DNA of 64,000 nucleotides from Leucobacter sp. cx-42 (GTDB taxonomy: Bacteria; Actinomycetota; Actinomycetes; Actinomycetales; Microbacteriaceae), in assembly GCF_014529985.1 (NCBI RefSeq), contig NZ_JACVMU010000001.1, positions 1-64,000 on the forward strand, in the 5' to 3' direction. The translations under genes and the position numbers were made by a program. Positions 7,785 through 18,302 of the stretch are shown here, piece by piece. Below the pieces are notes generated by a model that ran no database searches, was not told the origin of the DNA, and worked only from the letters and a program-made list of their open reading frames with translations. Each line of letters begins with the position of its first letter. Positions within the stretch are counted from its first letter, which is position 1.

Positions 7785-9329
7785 ATGGTGAATTCGAAGG
7801 CCACGCACGTTCTCGCGATCGACCAGGGCACGACTTCTAGCCGGGCGATCGTATTCGATCATGCCGGGAAAGTTGTGTCGGTTGGTCAGCGCGAGCATGC
7901 TCAACACATGCCGCAGGCCGGTTGGGTAGAGCACGATGCGCTCGAGATCTGGGCAAATGTGCAGGAGGTCATTGGCACGGCGCTCGGCAAGGCTGAGCTC
8001 AACGAGGCACACATTGCCGCCATCGGCATCACCAACCAGCGTGAGACCGCAGTGGTCTGGGACCGGGCGACTGGCGAGCCCATTCACCCCGCGATCGTGT
8101 GGCAAGACACCCGCACACAGGGACTTGTTGATGCACTCGCTGAGCAATCACCATTGGGCGCGGATCGTTTCCGCAACCTCACCGGGCTTCCCCTGACCAG
8201 TTACTTCTCAGCGTCGAAGATCGCATGGATTCTCGATGCTGTTCCCGGCGCGCGAGACCGAGCTAACCGGGGCGAGCTCTTGTTCGGAACGACCGACACC
8301 TGGGTGCTCTGGAACCTCACCGGTGGCACGAGCGGCGGCGTGCATGCCACCGACGTGACCAATGCGTCACGCACCATGTTGATGAATCTCGCAACCCTCG
8401 AATGGGACGAAGAGTTGCTCGCAGCATACGACGTCCCGCGCAGCATGTTGCCGGAGATCCGCTCCTCGTCTGAGGTGTACGGCACCGTTGCAGATTCTTC
8501 GTTGCTGCGCGGTGTTCCGATCGCTGGCATCCTCGGCGACCAGCAGGCGGCAACCTTTGGCCAGGCGGCCTTCTCAGCCGGCGAGTCAAAGAACACGTAC
8601 GGCACCGGCTGCTTCCTCATCTTCCAAACGGGTGAGCGGATCGTCCACTCAGGAAACGGCCTGCTCTCGACCGTCGCCTACCAGTTGGGAGACGCCCCCG
8701 CACATTACGCACTTGAGGGCTCTATCGCGGTCACTGGTTCACTCGTGCAGTGGCTGCGAGATCAGCTGGGCCTGATTCGCTCCGCTTCAGAGATCGAGCC
8801 GCTCGCCGCGACCGTGGAAGACAATGGAGGCGTCTATCTCGTGCCGGCGTTTTCTGGGTTGTTTGCGCCGTACTGGCGTCCAGATGCACGCGGTGCCATC
8901 GTTGGCCTGACCCGATATTCACATCGCGGCCACATCGCGCGCGCGGCACTCGAGGCTGTCGCGTATCAAACCCGCGATGTGCTCGACGCGGTGAATGCCG
9001 ATGTGACCGCTGCTGGCGGTGTTGCGCTCACGGAGCTGCGTGTCGATGGCGGCATGATCGCGAACGATACGCTCATGCAGTTCCAGGCTGACATGCTCGG
9101 AGTTCCGGTGGTACGCCCGAAGGTAGCCGAAACGACCGCGCTTGGAGCGGCGTATGCCGCCGGCCTCGCGGTCGGTTTCTGGCAGAGCACGGACGAGCTG
9201 CGCAGCAACTGGCAGGAGGGCCACCGGTGGGAGCCGCAGTTGCCTGCCGCGGAACGGGATCGGTTGCTCCGTCAGTGGCGGAAGGCGGTCACGAAGTCGA
9301 TGGATTGGGTCGACGAAGATACGGCCTAA
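7785..9329 (+). CDS. glpK: glycerol kinase
   Basis: A 514-residue FGGY-family kinase phosphorylating glycerol at the sn-3 position with ATP. The phosphate-1 motif [15 protein letters not shown] lies near the N-terminus, [13 protein letters not shown] (around 246) binds substrate and metal, and [18 protein letters not shown] near 420 is the adenosine/FGGY signature region. Start ATG 7785 is preceded by GGGAGGA with 7 bases between, overlapping the end of glpD, so translation is likely coupled. Length fits the family. Together with glpD it converts glycerol to dihydroxyacetone phosphate. Confidence 0.95.
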   Translation: MVNSKATHVLAIDQGTTSSRAIVFDHAGKVVSVGQREHAQHMPQAGWVEHDALEIWANVQEVIGTALGKAELNEAHIAAIGITNQRETAVVWDRATGEPIHPAIVWQDTRTQGLVDALAEQSPLGADRFRNLTGLPLTSYFSASKIAWILDAVPGARDRANRGELLFGTTDTWVLWNLTGGTSGGVHATDVTNASRTMLMNLATLEWDEELLAAYDVPRSMLPEIRSSSEVYGTVADSSLLRGVPIAGILGDQQAATFGQAAFSAGESKNTYGTGCFLIFQTGERIVHSGNGLLSTVAYQLGDAPAHYALEGSIAVTGSLVQWLRDQLGLIRSASEIEPLAATVEDNGGVYLVPAFSGLFAPYWRPDARGAIVGLTRYSHRGHIARAALEAVAYQTRDVLDAVNADVTAAGGVALTELRVDGGMIANDTLMQFQADMLGVPVVRPKVAETTALGAAYAAGLAVGFWQSTDELRSNWQEGHRWEPQLPAAERDRLLRQWRKAVTKSMDWVDEDTA

Positions 9330-9347
9330 CGATGTTTCGCGGATCGC

Positions 9348-9797
9348 CTAGCGGCGGGGTTCACTCCACATATCGCTGTCGATCACGAGGGTGATCGGGC
9401 CGTCATTGACGAGTTCAACCTGCATGTAGGCACCGAACTGGCCGGTGTTGACCGTTGCGCCCTGCGCGCGCAGGGCAGTTGCGAAGGCGTCGACGAGCGG
9501 CTCTGCGACGGCTCCGGGCGCAGCCTTGCTCCACGAGGGACGGGTACCCTTCCGAACGTCACCGTAGAGCGTGAACTGGCTCACGACGAGGATGGGAGCG
9601 TTGCGCATCGCGCACGACTGTTCGTCGTCGAGCACCCGCAGGTTCCAGACCTTGTCTGCGAGACGGGCTGCAATCTCAGGCGTGTCTTCGTGGGTCGCGC
9701 CCACGAGCACAACGAGTCCTTGCTCGTCAAAGCTGCCAACTACTGCTTCTTCGACGGTGACGCTTGCGCGGCTTGCGCGCTGAACCACGAGCTTCAT
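9348..9797 (-). CDS. dtd: D-aminoacyl-tRNA deacylase
   Basis: A 149-residue cytosolic proofreading enzyme that removes D-amino acids (and glycine from tRNA-Ala) from tRNAs. The two hallmark motifs are SQFTLYGD (near 73-80) and the closing [12 protein letters not shown], where the Gly-Pro dipeptide enforces chirality. Length is exactly typical. It starts 2 bases after the deoC stop on the minus strand, so it is the last gene of a minus-strand run. Confidence 0.95.
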   Translation of the reverse strand: MKLVVQRASRASVTVEEAVVGSFDEQGLVVLVGATHEDTPEIAARLADKVWNLRVLDDEQSCAMRNAPILVVSQFTLYGDVRKGTRPSWSKAAPGAVAEPLVDAFATALRAQGATVNTGQFGAYMQVELVNDGPITLVIDSDMWSEPRR

Positions 9798-9799
9798 GC

Positions 9800-10513
9800 T
9801 TAGTAGCCAGCCTGTTCTGCCGTGGTGTCAGTTTTGGGTGCGTCTCCTGCGTTCCACCCTGCAACGATTGCTTCGGTTGCAGAGACGCCGAATCGGGTGG
9901 CCCCGGCTTCCCACATTGCTCGCGCGTCTGCCGCGGTTCGGATGCCCCCTGAGGCTTTCACGCCGAGTGCCCCGCCGCCCGCCGCACCGACGGTTTCCGC
10001 CATGATGCGTACCGCTTCGAGGGTCGCACCGCCAGCTGGGCTGAAGCCCGTAGATGTCTTGACGAAGTCAGCGCCGGCCGCAGCTGCAGCTTTGCTCGAC
10101 TCGCGGATCTGGTCGGGGGTGAGCGCCGCGGTTTCCAGGATGACCTTGAGCACATGAGGTGCTGGCACCGCCTCGCGTACCGCACGAATCTCTGCTTCGA
10201 GCGCGGGCCAGTCTGCCGCCCGTACGAGGGCAGCATTCACCACCATGTCGACTTCGTCGGCGCCATCGGCGATGGCTTGCCGCGCCTCGGTGGCTTTCAC
10301 CGCAGCGTGGTGGGCACCCGACGGGAAACCCACCACGGTGACGATTTCGAGTCCGCACTTTTCAACGGGAAGCAATGACGGGCTTACGCACACGCGCGCG
10401 ACACCGAGTTCAGCAGCGCGTGCCATGAACTCCGCGAGCTCTTCCGGTGTCGTACCGGGCGCGAGAAGCGTATGGTCGGCGATTGCGAGGAAGTGCTCTG
10501 GCGTCAGCGTCAT
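9800..10513 (-). CDS. deoC: deoxyribose-phosphate aldolase
   Basis: A 237-residue class I aldolase splitting 2-deoxyribose 5-phosphate into glyceraldehyde 3-phosphate and acetaldehyde. The TIM-barrel catalytic set is intact: D89 (ADEVDM), Schiff-base K152 (FVKTSTGF) and K186 ([10 protein letters not shown]). I choose ATG 10513 because AGGA lies 8 bases before it; ATGs at 10522 and 10531 have poorer spacing. It follows the helicase gene after about 70 bases and leads into dtd. Confidence 0.93.
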   Translation of the reverse strand: MTLTPEHFLAIADHTLLAPGTTPEELAEFMARAAELGVARVCVSPSLLPVEKCGLEIVTVVGFPSGAHHAAVKATEARQAIADGADEVDMVVNAALVRAADWPALEAEIRAVREAVPAPHVLKVILETAALTPDQIRESSKAAAAAGADFVKTSTGFSPAGGATLEAVRIMAETVGAAGGGALGVKASGGIRTAADARAMWEAGATRFGVSATEAIVAGWNAGDAPKTDTTAEQAGY

Positions 10514-10582
10514 GGTCGTCATCCTATTCATCTGTTTGGTCGAACCTCGGCAGGCGCACCCGTTCGGCGCACAGGGCACTTG

Positions 10583-13168
10583 CTAGGCGGCGTCACTCAA
10601 CGGGCCAACGCGTCGCACGATGACGACTGGCTCACCGCGCAACTCAGACTCCGCAAGATCGATGTCGCCTTCAATACCCCAATCTCGATCACCGTTGGGG
10701 TCAAGCAGTACCTGGCGGAAGCGCCAGATGTCGTCACCACGGTCAAGTTCCACGAGAGCAGCGTTGCGAGCGTTCGAGTCAATAAGAATTTCGTCGTACT
10801 CGGTGAAGTAGGCGTCGAGCGCGTCACGCCACTGATCTTCGCCGAATCCGTGGGGTCCGTCGAGCTCAGCGAGTTCCTTGTAGTGCTCGAACGATGCCGC
10901 CTGCACTCGTCGGAATAGTGCGTTGCGAACCATCACGAGGAATGCACGTTCGTTAGCGAGTAGGCTGCGCGCCGTGGGCGGCGCGATCGAGTCGCGTGCT
11001 TCATGGGCCTGCTCGATCGCAGCGGCGTCCACGCCCTGCTCGAGGTTGAACGCGGCCGTCCATTCGTCAACCAGGCTCGAGTCAACTTGCCGCACGAGTT
11101 CCCCAAGCCACTCGATGAGTTCTTCAAGCTGCTCGTTCTTCGCTCCCTCAGGGATCGTGCGTTCGAACGTTCGGTATGCATCAGAGAGATAGCGCAGCAC
11201 GCCGCCTTCCGCACGGCCGAGCTCGTAGTACGAGACAAGGTCCCTGAACCCAAACGCACGCTCGATCATGTCGCGAACGACCGATTTCGGTTTCAGCTCG
11301 TAGTCGCGCGCCCACGGCACTTCTTGGACGTAGGCGTCGTAGGCCTCACCAAGCAGCTCTTCAAGCGGCTTCGGGTAGGTGATCTCTTCGAGAAGCTCCA
11401 TACGCTCCTCATATTCGATACCGTCTGCCTTCATCTGCCCGATGGCCTCGCCGCGCGCCTTGTGCTCCTGGGCACGCAGAATCGCACGCGGATCCTCAAG
11501 CGTCGATTCAATCACCGAAATGACGTCGAGCGCGTAGGTCTCGGACTCGGGCTCCAAGAGCTCGATCGCCGCAATTGCGAATGGCGAGAGCGGCTGGTTG
11601 AGCGCAAAGTTCGCCTGTAGATCAACGGTAAGGCGCAGCAGCTTCTCGCCGTTCTCTTCATGAATCTCGACAATGCCGCTGTTGCGCAACGTGCGGAAGA
11701 TACTGATCGCGGTACGCGCGTGCTCGAACTGCTTCGCCTTCGGTTCATGGCTGTCGAAGATGAGCATTTGCATCGTGTTGAGCGCTTCACCCTCCCAGCT
11801 TTCACCGCGGCCGATCACGCCTAGCACCATTGCGTGGGTCACACGCATGCGGCTCACGAGCGGCTCTGGTTCTGACGCGATGAGCTTTTCGAGCGTCTGC
11901 TCGTTCCACGCAACGAAGCCCTGCGGCGGAGCCTTCTTCTTCACGGGCTTCGCTTTCTTGCCCCCGGATGCCTTCGCAGCAGCCTTTGCCGCCGACTTCG
12001 CGTTCTCAATCTCGTGCTCGGGCGCGAGCGCAACGACATCACCCTCGGTGTCGTAGCCTGCGCGACCGGCGCGACCAGCGATCTGGTGGAATTCACGCGC
12101 CGAGAGACGACGCATCTTTTCACCGTCGAACTTCGTCAGCGCAGTGATGAGCACGGTGCGGATCGGCACGTTGATGCCCACGCCAAGAGTGTCGGTGCCG
12201 CAGATGACCTTCAGCAGGCCACGCTGCGCAAGCTGCTCCACGAGACGGCGGTATTTGGGCAGCATGCCTGCGTGGTGCACGCCGATTCCCGAGCGAATGA
12301 GGCGTGAGAGCGTCTGTCCGAAACCAGCCGAAAAGCGGAAGCCACCGATCGCGGCCGCGATTTCATCACGACCGGCACGGTCAACGATTTTAATGCTCGA
12401 CAGCGCCTGCGCCTGTTCAACCGCGTGCGACTGGTTGAAGTGCACGAGGTACACCGGGACCTCTTTGTCGGCGAGCAACTGCTCAACCACTTCCTGAGCT
12501 GGTGCGACTTCATAGCGGAAGCTCAGCGGCACAGGGCGCTCGACGCCCGTCACGAGTTCAACGCCGCGGCCAGTCGCGTCCTCCAGGTCAGCAGCCAGAT
12601 CTGTGACATCACCGAGCGTTGCTGACATGAGGAGGAACTGAGCATCATGCATCAGCAGCAGCGGCACCTGCCAGGCCCAGCCGCGATCGTGATCTGCATA
12701 GTAGTGGAACTCGTCCATCACGATCTGGGTGAAGCCACCTGCTTCAGCGTTGTCGACATCTTTGTCGCGGATCGCGAGGTTCGCCAGAATTTCTGCGGTG
12801 CAGCAGATAATCGGAGCATCAGGGTTAATGGCCGCATCACCGGTCACCATGCCCACACGCTCTGGACCAAAGATCTCGACCAGGTCGAAGAACTTCTCGC
12901 TCACGAGCGCCTTGATCGGGGCCGTGTACACGGTACGACGCCCCTCAGCGAGCGCGGCAAAATGTGCACCGAGCGCCACCATCGACTTGCCCGTACCAGT
13001 CGGGGTCGCGAGGATCACGTTCGAACCGAGCGTCATGCCCAGCACCGCTTCCTCCTGCGCCGGGTACAGCTTTAACCCGCGCTCTTCGAGCGCCCAAGCC
13101 TCGAAGGCAGCGAAAATCTCATCTGGCTCGGTGAACGTCGAGTTCTCGAGAACTGCTCCCAGATTCAT
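10583..13168 (-). CDS. Ski2-like DEAD/DEAH-box helicase (DUF3516 type)
   Basis: An 861-residue superfamily 2 RNA/DNA helicase. Motif I ATPTGTGKS is at 54-62, motif II DEFH at 152-155, motif III SAT at 182-184, and motif VI QIAGRAGRAG near 355. The DEFH box and GRAGR reading place it in the Ski2/Mtr4-like branch, and the C-terminal half fits the actinobacterial DUF3516 extension. A lysine/alanine-rich insert (about 387-412) separates the motor from the C-terminal part and may contact nucleic acid. The start ATG has GCAGGAA 8 bases upstream. The physiological substrate is unknown; RNA turnover is a guess from distant homologues. Confidence 0.9.
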   Translation of the reverse strand: MNLGAVLENSTFTEPDEIFAAFEAWALEERGLKLYPAQEEAVLGMTLGSNVILATPTGTGKSMVALGAHFAALAEGRRTVYTAPIKALVSEKFFDLVEIFGPERVGMVTGDAAINPDAPIICCTAEILANLAIRDKDVDNAEAGGFTQIVMDEFHYYADHDRGWAWQVPLLLMHDAQFLLMSATLGDVTDLAADLEDATGRGVELVTGVERPVPLSFRYEVAPAQEVVEQLLADKEVPVYLVHFNQSHAVEQAQALSSIKIVDRAGRDEIAAAIGGFRFSAGFGQTLSRLIRSGIGVHHAGMLPKYRRLVEQLAQRGLLKVICGTDTLGVGINVPIRTVLITALTKFDGEKMRRLSAREFHQIAGRAGRAGYDTEGDVVALAPEHEIENAKSAAKAAAKASGGKKAKPVKKKAPPQGFVAWNEQTLEKLIASEPEPLVSRMRVTHAMVLGVIGRGESWEGEALNTMQMLIFDSHEPKAKQFEHARTAISIFRTLRNSGIVEIHEENGEKLLRLTVDLQANFALNQPLSPFAIAAIELLEPESETYALDVISVIESTLEDPRAILRAQEHKARGEAIGQMKADGIEYEERMELLEEITYPKPLEELLGEAYDAYVQEVPWARDYELKPKSVVRDMIERAFGFRDLVSYYELGRAEGGVLRYLSDAYRTFERTIPEGAKNEQLEELIEWLGELVRQVDSSLVDEWTAAFNLEQGVDAAAIEQAHEARDSIAPPTARSLLANERAFLVMVRNALFRRVQAASFEHYKELAELDGPHGFGEDQWRDALDAYFTEYDEILIDSNARNAALVELDRGDDIWRFRQVLLDPNGDRDWGIEGDIDLAESELRGEPVVIVRRVGPLSDAA

Positions 13169-13186
13169 GTGGACTATTCCTGCTTT

Positions 13187-14599
13187 CTACGCGTCGCTCG
13201 AGGAGGCGCTGCCCCGCTCAAGCTCCGCAAATTTGGCTTGCATGGTCGGGTTGCCCCGAGTGAGCTTCTTAATCGAAACTCCCTGCGCTTTGTCGTTTGC
13301 GAGACGCAGGTTGTTTTCGGACTTCAGTAGCTGCTCTTTGACCTTCTGCATCTCGGCGATGGAGGTGTCGATCCGCTTGATCGCTTCTTGGAACTGCTTC
13401 GACGCGAGGTCGTAGTTTCGCCCAAAAGCACCCTTGAAAGCGTCGAGCTCGCCTTCAAAAGTCGTGATGTCGATGTTCTGAGCTTTCACAAGCTCAAGCT
13501 CCGCTTTGTACCCCATCGCATTCATCGCTGCGTTTCGCAGCAGCGTGATGATCTGCAGGAAGAACTGCGGTCGCACTACGTACATCTTCGGGTATCGATG
13601 CGAAACATCGACGATACCAGTGTTGTAGAGCTCGCTGTCTGACTCAAGCAGCGAGACGAGGACTGCATACTCACAGCCCTTCTCATTGCGGTCTTTGTCG
13701 AGCTCTTTGAGGAAGTCTTCGTTCTTGTGCTTGGTTGCGGTTGTGTCGGCTTCGTTCTTCATCTCGAACATGATCGAAACGACCTCAAGCTCGTTCGGAT
13801 CGAAGTCACGGAAGATGTAGTCGCCCTTACTGCCGGAACGGGCGTCGTTATCTTTCTCGAAGTACGCGTTTGGGAAGGCCGTCGCACGAATCTGATTGAA
13901 CGTGTTCTCGCAGTGTTGCTCGAGAGTCTCACCAATCATCTTGGTGGAGAGCTTCGACTTCATATCTCGAAGCCGTTCAATCGCGTCATCGCGATCTTTC
14001 AACTGCACTTCGAAGCGCTCGGTGATCGAACGCTCAGCGAGCTCCTTCTCAAGGTTTGCCCGCTTCAGGTCACCCTGCAGCTCGTCGCGTTGCTTTGCGA
14101 CTTCGCCGACGGCCTCCGCAACTGCGAGCTTCTGTTCGGTCGCCGCTGTGTTCAGCCGCGACTTCAGCTCGAGAATCTCAGTCTGCTTAGCCGCCTCAGC
14201 CTGCTGCAGCTGAGCCGTGAAGCGCGCCTCAACGAGTTCCGTCTGCGCTGTCTGGGCAGCTTTCACCTCAGCAAGCTCAGACGCAACCTTGTCGCGCTCC
14301 TTCTCAATTGCGGCGAGCGCATCTGCGATTGCGATCTTCTGCGTTGACTCCCCTGCGGACACCAGCGCTTCAAGCCGCTGAATCTCGGCGTCCTTCGTGG
14401 CGGTTGCTTGTTGCAGTTCGCCGTCAGCCTTGACCTTCGCGAGTTCGAGTTCTTGACGCTTTTCCTGCTCCATGAGCTTGAGTCGTTCGTGGAGTTGCTG
14501 GTCAAATTCAGTGTCACGCACCTGCTGCAAGATCTGCGCATAGCCCGCCTCATCGACGGTAAATACTTTGCCACAGTGCGGGCATTGAATCTCATGCAT
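13187..14599 (-). CDS. DUF2130 domain protein: CPHC zinc knuckle half, coiled coil, nuclease-like core
   Basis: A 470-residue protein in three parts. Residues 1-15 carry a single CPHC pair, half of a zinc ribbon. Residues of about 25-225 are a long Glu/Lys/Gln-rich coiled coil. The rest is the DUF2130 core. In that core, GSKGDYIF followed by FEMKNE has the D...ExK spacing of PD-(D/E)xK nucleases. I believe DUF2130 has been grouped with that fold, but I cannot check. The ATG has AAGGAG at 5 bases. It stands upstream of the Ski2-like helicase on the same strand with an 18-base gap, so the two are probably co-transcribed. Function unknown. Confidence 0.85.
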   Translation of the reverse strand: MHEIQCPHCGKVFTVDEAGYAQILQQVRDTEFDQQLHERLKLMEQEKRQELELAKVKADGELQQATATKDAEIQRLEALVSAGESTQKIAIADALAAIEKERDKVASELAEVKAAQTAQTELVEARFTAQLQQAEAAKQTEILELKSRLNTAATEQKLAVAEAVGEVAKQRDELQGDLKRANLEKELAERSITERFEVQLKDRDDAIERLRDMKSKLSTKMIGETLEQHCENTFNQIRATAFPNAYFEKDNDARSGSKGDYIFRDFDPNELEVVSIMFEMKNEADTTATKHKNEDFLKELDKDRNEKGCEYAVLVSLLESDSELYNTGIVDVSHRYPKMYVVRPQFFLQIITLLRNAAMNAMGYKAELELVKAQNIDITTFEGELDAFKGAFGRNYDLASKQFQEAIKRIDTSIAEMQKVKEQLLKSENNLRLANDKAQGVSIKKLTRGNPTMQAKFAELERGSASSSDA

Positions 14600-14740
14600 G
14601 TGCGCTCCTTGCGACTCGTTCGCGGGATTTCCGTACTAACCTTCCCACAGACCACCGACATTTCGCCTTCTGAGCGGAGTTCACACGGGTTTTGGCGGAT
14701 CCGCGCCCACGCAGGAAGTCGAAATGTCACTGGCCGGTTT

Positions 14741-14746
14741 TACACT
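14741..14746 (+). promoter_or_regulatory. -10 element (TACACT), leaderless start at 14753
   Basis: TACACT lies 6 bases before the ATG, and no ribosome binding site is present. Confidence 0.6.
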
Positions 14747-14752
14747 TACGAC

Positions 14753-15913
14753 ATGACTGAACTTCTCTCGCAACAGCATGTCCGTGCACTCCGCGCAGAG
14801 GCACAGGGTCTCAACGCGCCCGATGCTGGCCTGGGCTCTGATGTCAGTGCGGCGGCAGGTCGGATGCTCGCAGTGCAGGGGCAAGACTGGCATGCTTCAC
14901 GTTGGGCGCTTGGGCGTCGGGTGGCAGGGGCTTCTCAGCAGTCAGTCGTAGATGCCCTTAATGCAGGCAGTCTGGTGCGGTCTTGGCCGATGCGCGGCAC
15001 CATTCATTTGGTTGCGGCAGCCGACATCGGCTGGTTGCAGGCCCTGACAAACAAACGGGCACTGGCGAGCGCCCCGCAGCGCCGCAAGATTCTCGGGATG
15101 AGTGACGAAGTGCTTGACCGTCTCGTCGAGGTGTCACTCGACGCACTCCGCGCTGTGGGCAACGGGGGCATCGATCGCGTCGAGCTTTCTGATGCCTGGA
15201 CCGCGGCAGGGGTCGAGTGGCAGGCGAACTGGCGGTATCACCTCATCTGGTGGCTGTGCCAAAACGGCCTCGCAACGCTCGGACCCGTGCGAGATCTTGC
15301 TGAACCGCGGCTGGTGCTCGCAACCGGGTGGCTGCCGGCCCCGCGTGCGCTTGATGAAGATGACGCGCTGCTCGAGCTCGCTGCTCGGTATCCGGTCGCT
15401 CGTGGCCCTATCCGGGCGAAGGACATCGCTTGGTGGTCGGGCCTAGGTACGCGCGAGGTAAAACGTGGTCTCGCGGCAGCTGTCGAGAGTGGCCGGCTGG
15501 TCACCGCTCGCTTCACTGATGCACACGGCGAGGCTATTCCCGGCGTGGCAGGCGAAGCTTGGCTTACACCAGAGCTGCTCGACGCGAAGATCACCCCACC
15601 GTCCGAGGCTTTGCTCCTTGCGCCGTTTGACGAGCATTTGCTCGGCTACAGCATTCGTGAGCCCCAGCTCATTTCGGGCGGTATTGATTACGTGGTGCCC
15701 GGCAAGAACGGCGTCTTCGCAGGTACCGTCGTTCGTGACGGTCAGACTGTCGCTACCTGGAAGCGTGACCCCAAGCAGCGCGAGCGCGTGCACGTGATGC
15801 CTCTCCCAGGCAATGAAGTCAGCGCGCAAGAACTCGAACGTGACGTCGCCCGGTGGAGCACGTTCCACAACCATAGGCCTCGTGAAGTTGCGATCGATGC
15901 TGTCTCCGCATAG
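14753..15913 (+). CDS. winged-helix DNA-binding protein, AlkZ/YcaQ-like
   Basis: A 386-residue protein of the HTH_42 group, which includes the DNA glycosylases AlkZ and YcaQ that remove alkylated bases or unhook crosslinks. VQGQDW (42-47) fits the catalytic Q-x-Q/D motif of that group. A tandem winged-helix region occupies the middle and a beta-barrel-like C-terminus ends in RPREVAIDAVSA. Glycosylase activity is inferred from the family. The start is the ATG at 14753, since a TACACT box sits 6 bases before it; the upstream open frame is antisense to DUF2130 and is not credible. Confidence 0.82.
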   Translation: MTELLSQQHVRALRAEAQGLNAPDAGLGSDVSAAAGRMLAVQGQDWHASRWALGRRVAGASQQSVVDALNAGSLVRSWPMRGTIHLVAAADIGWLQALTNKRALASAPQRRKILGMSDEVLDRLVEVSLDALRAVGNGGIDRVELSDAWTAAGVEWQANWRYHLIWWLCQNGLATLGPVRDLAEPRLVLATGWLPAPRALDEDDALLELAARYPVARGPIRAKDIAWWSGLGTREVKRGLAAAVESGRLVTARFTDAHGEAIPGVAGEAWLTPELLDAKITPPSEALLLAPFDEHLLGYSIREPQLISGGIDYVVPGKNGVFAGTVVRDGQTVATWKRDPKQRERVHVMPLPGNEVSAQELERDVARWSTFHNHRPREVAIDAVSA

Positions 15914-15925
15914 GGAGTAGCCCCC

Positions 15926-15931
15926 TAGGCT
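15926..15931 (+). promoter_or_regulatory. -10 element (TAGGCT), leaderless start at 15938
   Basis: TAGGCT lies 6 bases before the ATG of the antiporter gene. Confidence 0.65.
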
Positions 15932-15937
15932 AGAGCA

Positions 15938-17665
15938 ATGGAGATCGGGCTCATTTCAATCATCGCGGTGATCGTGCTGATCACCGGGTCAATCATTGGT
16001 TCGAGGATCGGCGTCGCCGCACCGCTGATCCTCATTTTGCTCGGCATTGGAATTGGCTATCTCCCGTTCATGCCGAGCGTCATTGTGTCCCCTGAAATCA
16101 TCCTGGTTGGCGTCTTGCCGCCGCTACTGTACGCAGCAGCAGTCAACGTGCCGCTCATCGACTTCAGGAGAAACTTCAGGCCAGTCGTTGGCCTCTCCGT
16201 CGTGCTGGTAATTCTCACCACGATGGTCATCGGTTTCACACTGCATTGGGCGGTCCCACAGGTTCCCCTCCCCGTGGCATTCGCGCTTGGCGCCGTCATC
16301 AGTCCTACCGATGCGGTGGCGGCAACTGCAATTGGTAAACGCCTCGGCATGCCCGACAGAATCGTCTCGATCCTTGAGGGTGAGAGCCTCGTCAATGACG
16401 CTACCTCGTTGGTGCTGTTGAAAACAGCACTGATCGCGCTGTCCGGCAGCTTTGCATTTATGCCAGCGGTCGGAATGTTCAGCTACTCAGTTGCCGCAGC
16501 GGTACTCATCGGGTTCTGCATTGGCATCATCACTGTTTGGGTGAGATCTCAGTTCAAAAATCCGGTGTATGACACCGTGGTGTCGTTCGCGGTGCCCTTC
16601 CTCGCATTCATCCCGGCAGAGGAGGTGGGGGCGTCCGGCGTTCTCGCCGTAGTGGTGACAGGCCTCTATACCGGTCATCACGCTACAAAGAAGTTCAGCG
16701 CAACCGCCAGAACGAACGAGCGGTTGAACTGGCGCACTATTCAATTCGTCCTTGATAACGGTGTCTTTCTTCTGATGGGGCTCGAATTGCACGGCCTCGT
16801 TGACCGCGTGGGCGAGTCTGATTTCCACCTTGATACCGTGGTGATCGTTTCGTTTGTGCTCGTCGGAGTCCTCATCGGGTGCCGCGCGCTCTTCATGGTT
16901 CCGACCATCTGGATCATGCGCCGAACTGCTCGACGAATTGAATACCGCAGCCGCGGCCTCGGCCTCATCGTCAAACGCATGCAGGTAAACTCGTCAACAA
17001 ATGCTGCGCGGCTATCACGCACCGAACGGATGGCTCAACGATCCGCTGCGGACGCCGCACACGAACGTGACTCGCAACTTGGCTGGCGCGACGGCCTGCT
17101 GCTCTCCTGGACCGGAATGCGCGGCGTCGTCACTCTTGCCGCAGCGCAGTCAATCCCGACAGATGTACCCTTCCGCGAACAAATCATTTTGACCGCGTTT
17201 ATTGTCGCAACGGTGACCCTGCTTTTCCATGGGCTGACGCTGCCAATGTTGATCCGCCGCCTCTGGCCAGAGGGCGTCGGGGGCACCGATCGAACCGAGC
17301 TTGCAGTACTTTGTCGTGACCTCATGGCATCCGGCATCAACGCGATCGACGACGAGATAGAACGAGAAGTCGCCGCCGGCGGACCTGTTACCCCCGAACT
17401 CATTGCCGATCGCGCACGCATGAGCAGCAAAAACGCTCTGGCCTCACTCGCGATCTCGTTGAACCCGGTAAATCCGAATCATCCGTCGACAAAAGAGTCG
17501 CCAGCAGAGGCGTATCTCAGACTCGCGAATGTTTCTCTCGAAGCCCAACGTGCCGCGCTTCTAGAGGAACGAGCAATTGGCCGGTACAGCTCACGATCAC
17601 TCCAGCAGGTATCTCTCGCGCTTGATGCGCATGAGAACCGTTTGACACCGCCGGTGGATCACTGA
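15938..17665 (+). CDS. CPA1-family cation/proton antiporter
   Basis: A 575-residue inner-membrane protein with about twelve hydrophobic segments in residues 1-430 and a hydrophilic C-terminal tail. It carries the CPA1 hallmarks PTDAVAATAIGKRLG and ESLVNDATSLVLL; the Asn-Asp pair is the ion-binding site. It exchanges Na+ (or K+) for H+ and so supports pH and salt homeostasis. The cation is not predictable. The loop at about 330-385 is Arg-rich. The gene is isolated, with a leaderless-type promoter in front and a strong bidirectional hairpin 46 bases behind. Confidence 0.9.
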   Translation: MEIGLISIIAVIVLITGSIIGSRIGVAAPLILILLGIGIGYLPFMPSVIVSPEIILVGVLPPLLYAAAVNVPLIDFRRNFRPVVGLSVVLVILTTMVIGFTLHWAVPQVPLPVAFALGAVISPTDAVAATAIGKRLGMPDRIVSILEGESLVNDATSLVLLKTALIALSGSFAFMPAVGMFSYSVAAAVLIGFCIGIITVWVRSQFKNPVYDTVVSFAVPFLAFIPAEEVGASGVLAVVVTGLYTGHHATKKFSATARTNERLNWRTIQFVLDNGVFLLMGLELHGLVDRVGESDFHLDTVVIVSFVLVGVLIGCRALFMVPTIWIMRRTARRIEYRSRGLGLIVKRMQVNSSTNAARLSRTERMAQRSAADAAHERDSQLGWRDGLLLSWTGMRGVVTLAAAQSIPTDVPFREQIILTAFIVATVTLLFHGLTLPMLIRRLWPEGVGGTDRTELAVLCRDLMASGINAIDDEIEREVAAGGPVTPELIADRARMSSKNALASLAISLNPVNPNHPSTKESPAEAYLRLANVSLEAQRAALLEERAIGRYSSRSLQQVSLALDAHENRLTPPVDH

Positions 17666-17711
17666 CCGACGCGCACAACCGGCTGTGATGCCGAGCTAGG
17701 TTACGCACCAA

Positions 17712-17762
17712 ACCAACGAGGGCGGATGCAGCATCAAAGAAACTGCATCCGCCCTCGTTGGT
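17712..17762. terminator. bidirectional terminator, 20-bp perfect stem
   Basis: Positions 17712-17731 pair perfectly with 17743-17762 around an 11-base loop. It lies between the convergent antiporter and Lrp/AsnC genes. Confidence 0.8.
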
Positions 17763-17774
17763 CACACAAGCCAT

Positions 17775-18272
17775 TTAGTCGATTGAGCCAATAGAGACTG
17801 GATTGGCGAAATGACTGAACACGATGCTCGTTCGCGTCGCAGAAACTGCGGGATGAGTCGACAGATTCTCCATCACGAAATCACGAACGTGATCGGAATC
17901 ACGCACACCAAGGTGCATGATGAAGTCTTCAGTGCCGCCGAGGAAGAACAGCTGCATCACTTCTGGCTGGGCGCGCAACGAATCGCTGAGTTCCATGATG
18001 AGCTGACGCGCGCCAGAACGAACTGTCACGCTCACAAGCACCTGGAGGTCAAGACCAACGGCGCGCGGATCAACCGTCGCAGTAAAACCAGTGATCACAC
18101 GACGCGTCACAAGGTTGCGCACGCGCGCAATACAGGTTGAAGCGGCGACGCCAACACGGTCCGCGAGTTCCGCATTCGTAATGCGGCCGTTGAGCTGTAG
18201 CTCATGCACGATCTTGAGATCAACCTCATCAAGATCAGCGGCTCGGCTAGTCTGCTTTGACCCTTCCAACAC
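17775..18272 (-). CDS. Lrp/AsnC-family regulator, probable AldR
   Basis: A 165-residue feast/famine regulator. The N-terminal helix-turn-helix spans about 12-60 (LNGRITNAELADRVGVAAST) and the C-terminal RAM/ligand domain has the LFFLGGTEDFIMHLGV strand. It is divergent from alanine dehydrogenase, the arrangement of mycobacterial AldR, an alanine-responsive regulator of ald; that role is inferred from position and family. The start is GTG 18272 or TTG 18269: GGAGG precedes them by 4 or 7 bases. The frame is open further up to 18302, but that would run up to the palindromic operator region. Confidence 0.88.
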   Translation of the reverse strand: MLEGSKQTSRAADLDEVDLKIVHELQLNGRITNAELADRVGVAASTCIARVRNLVTRRVITGFTATVDPRAVGLDLQVLVSVTVRSGARQLIMELSDSLRAQPEVMQLFFLGGTEDFIMHLGVRDSDHVRDFVMENLSTHPAVSATRTSIVFSHFANPVSIGSID

Positions 18273-18302
18273 GTGTCCTCCTTTGCACTTCACATTTCCC
18301 AA

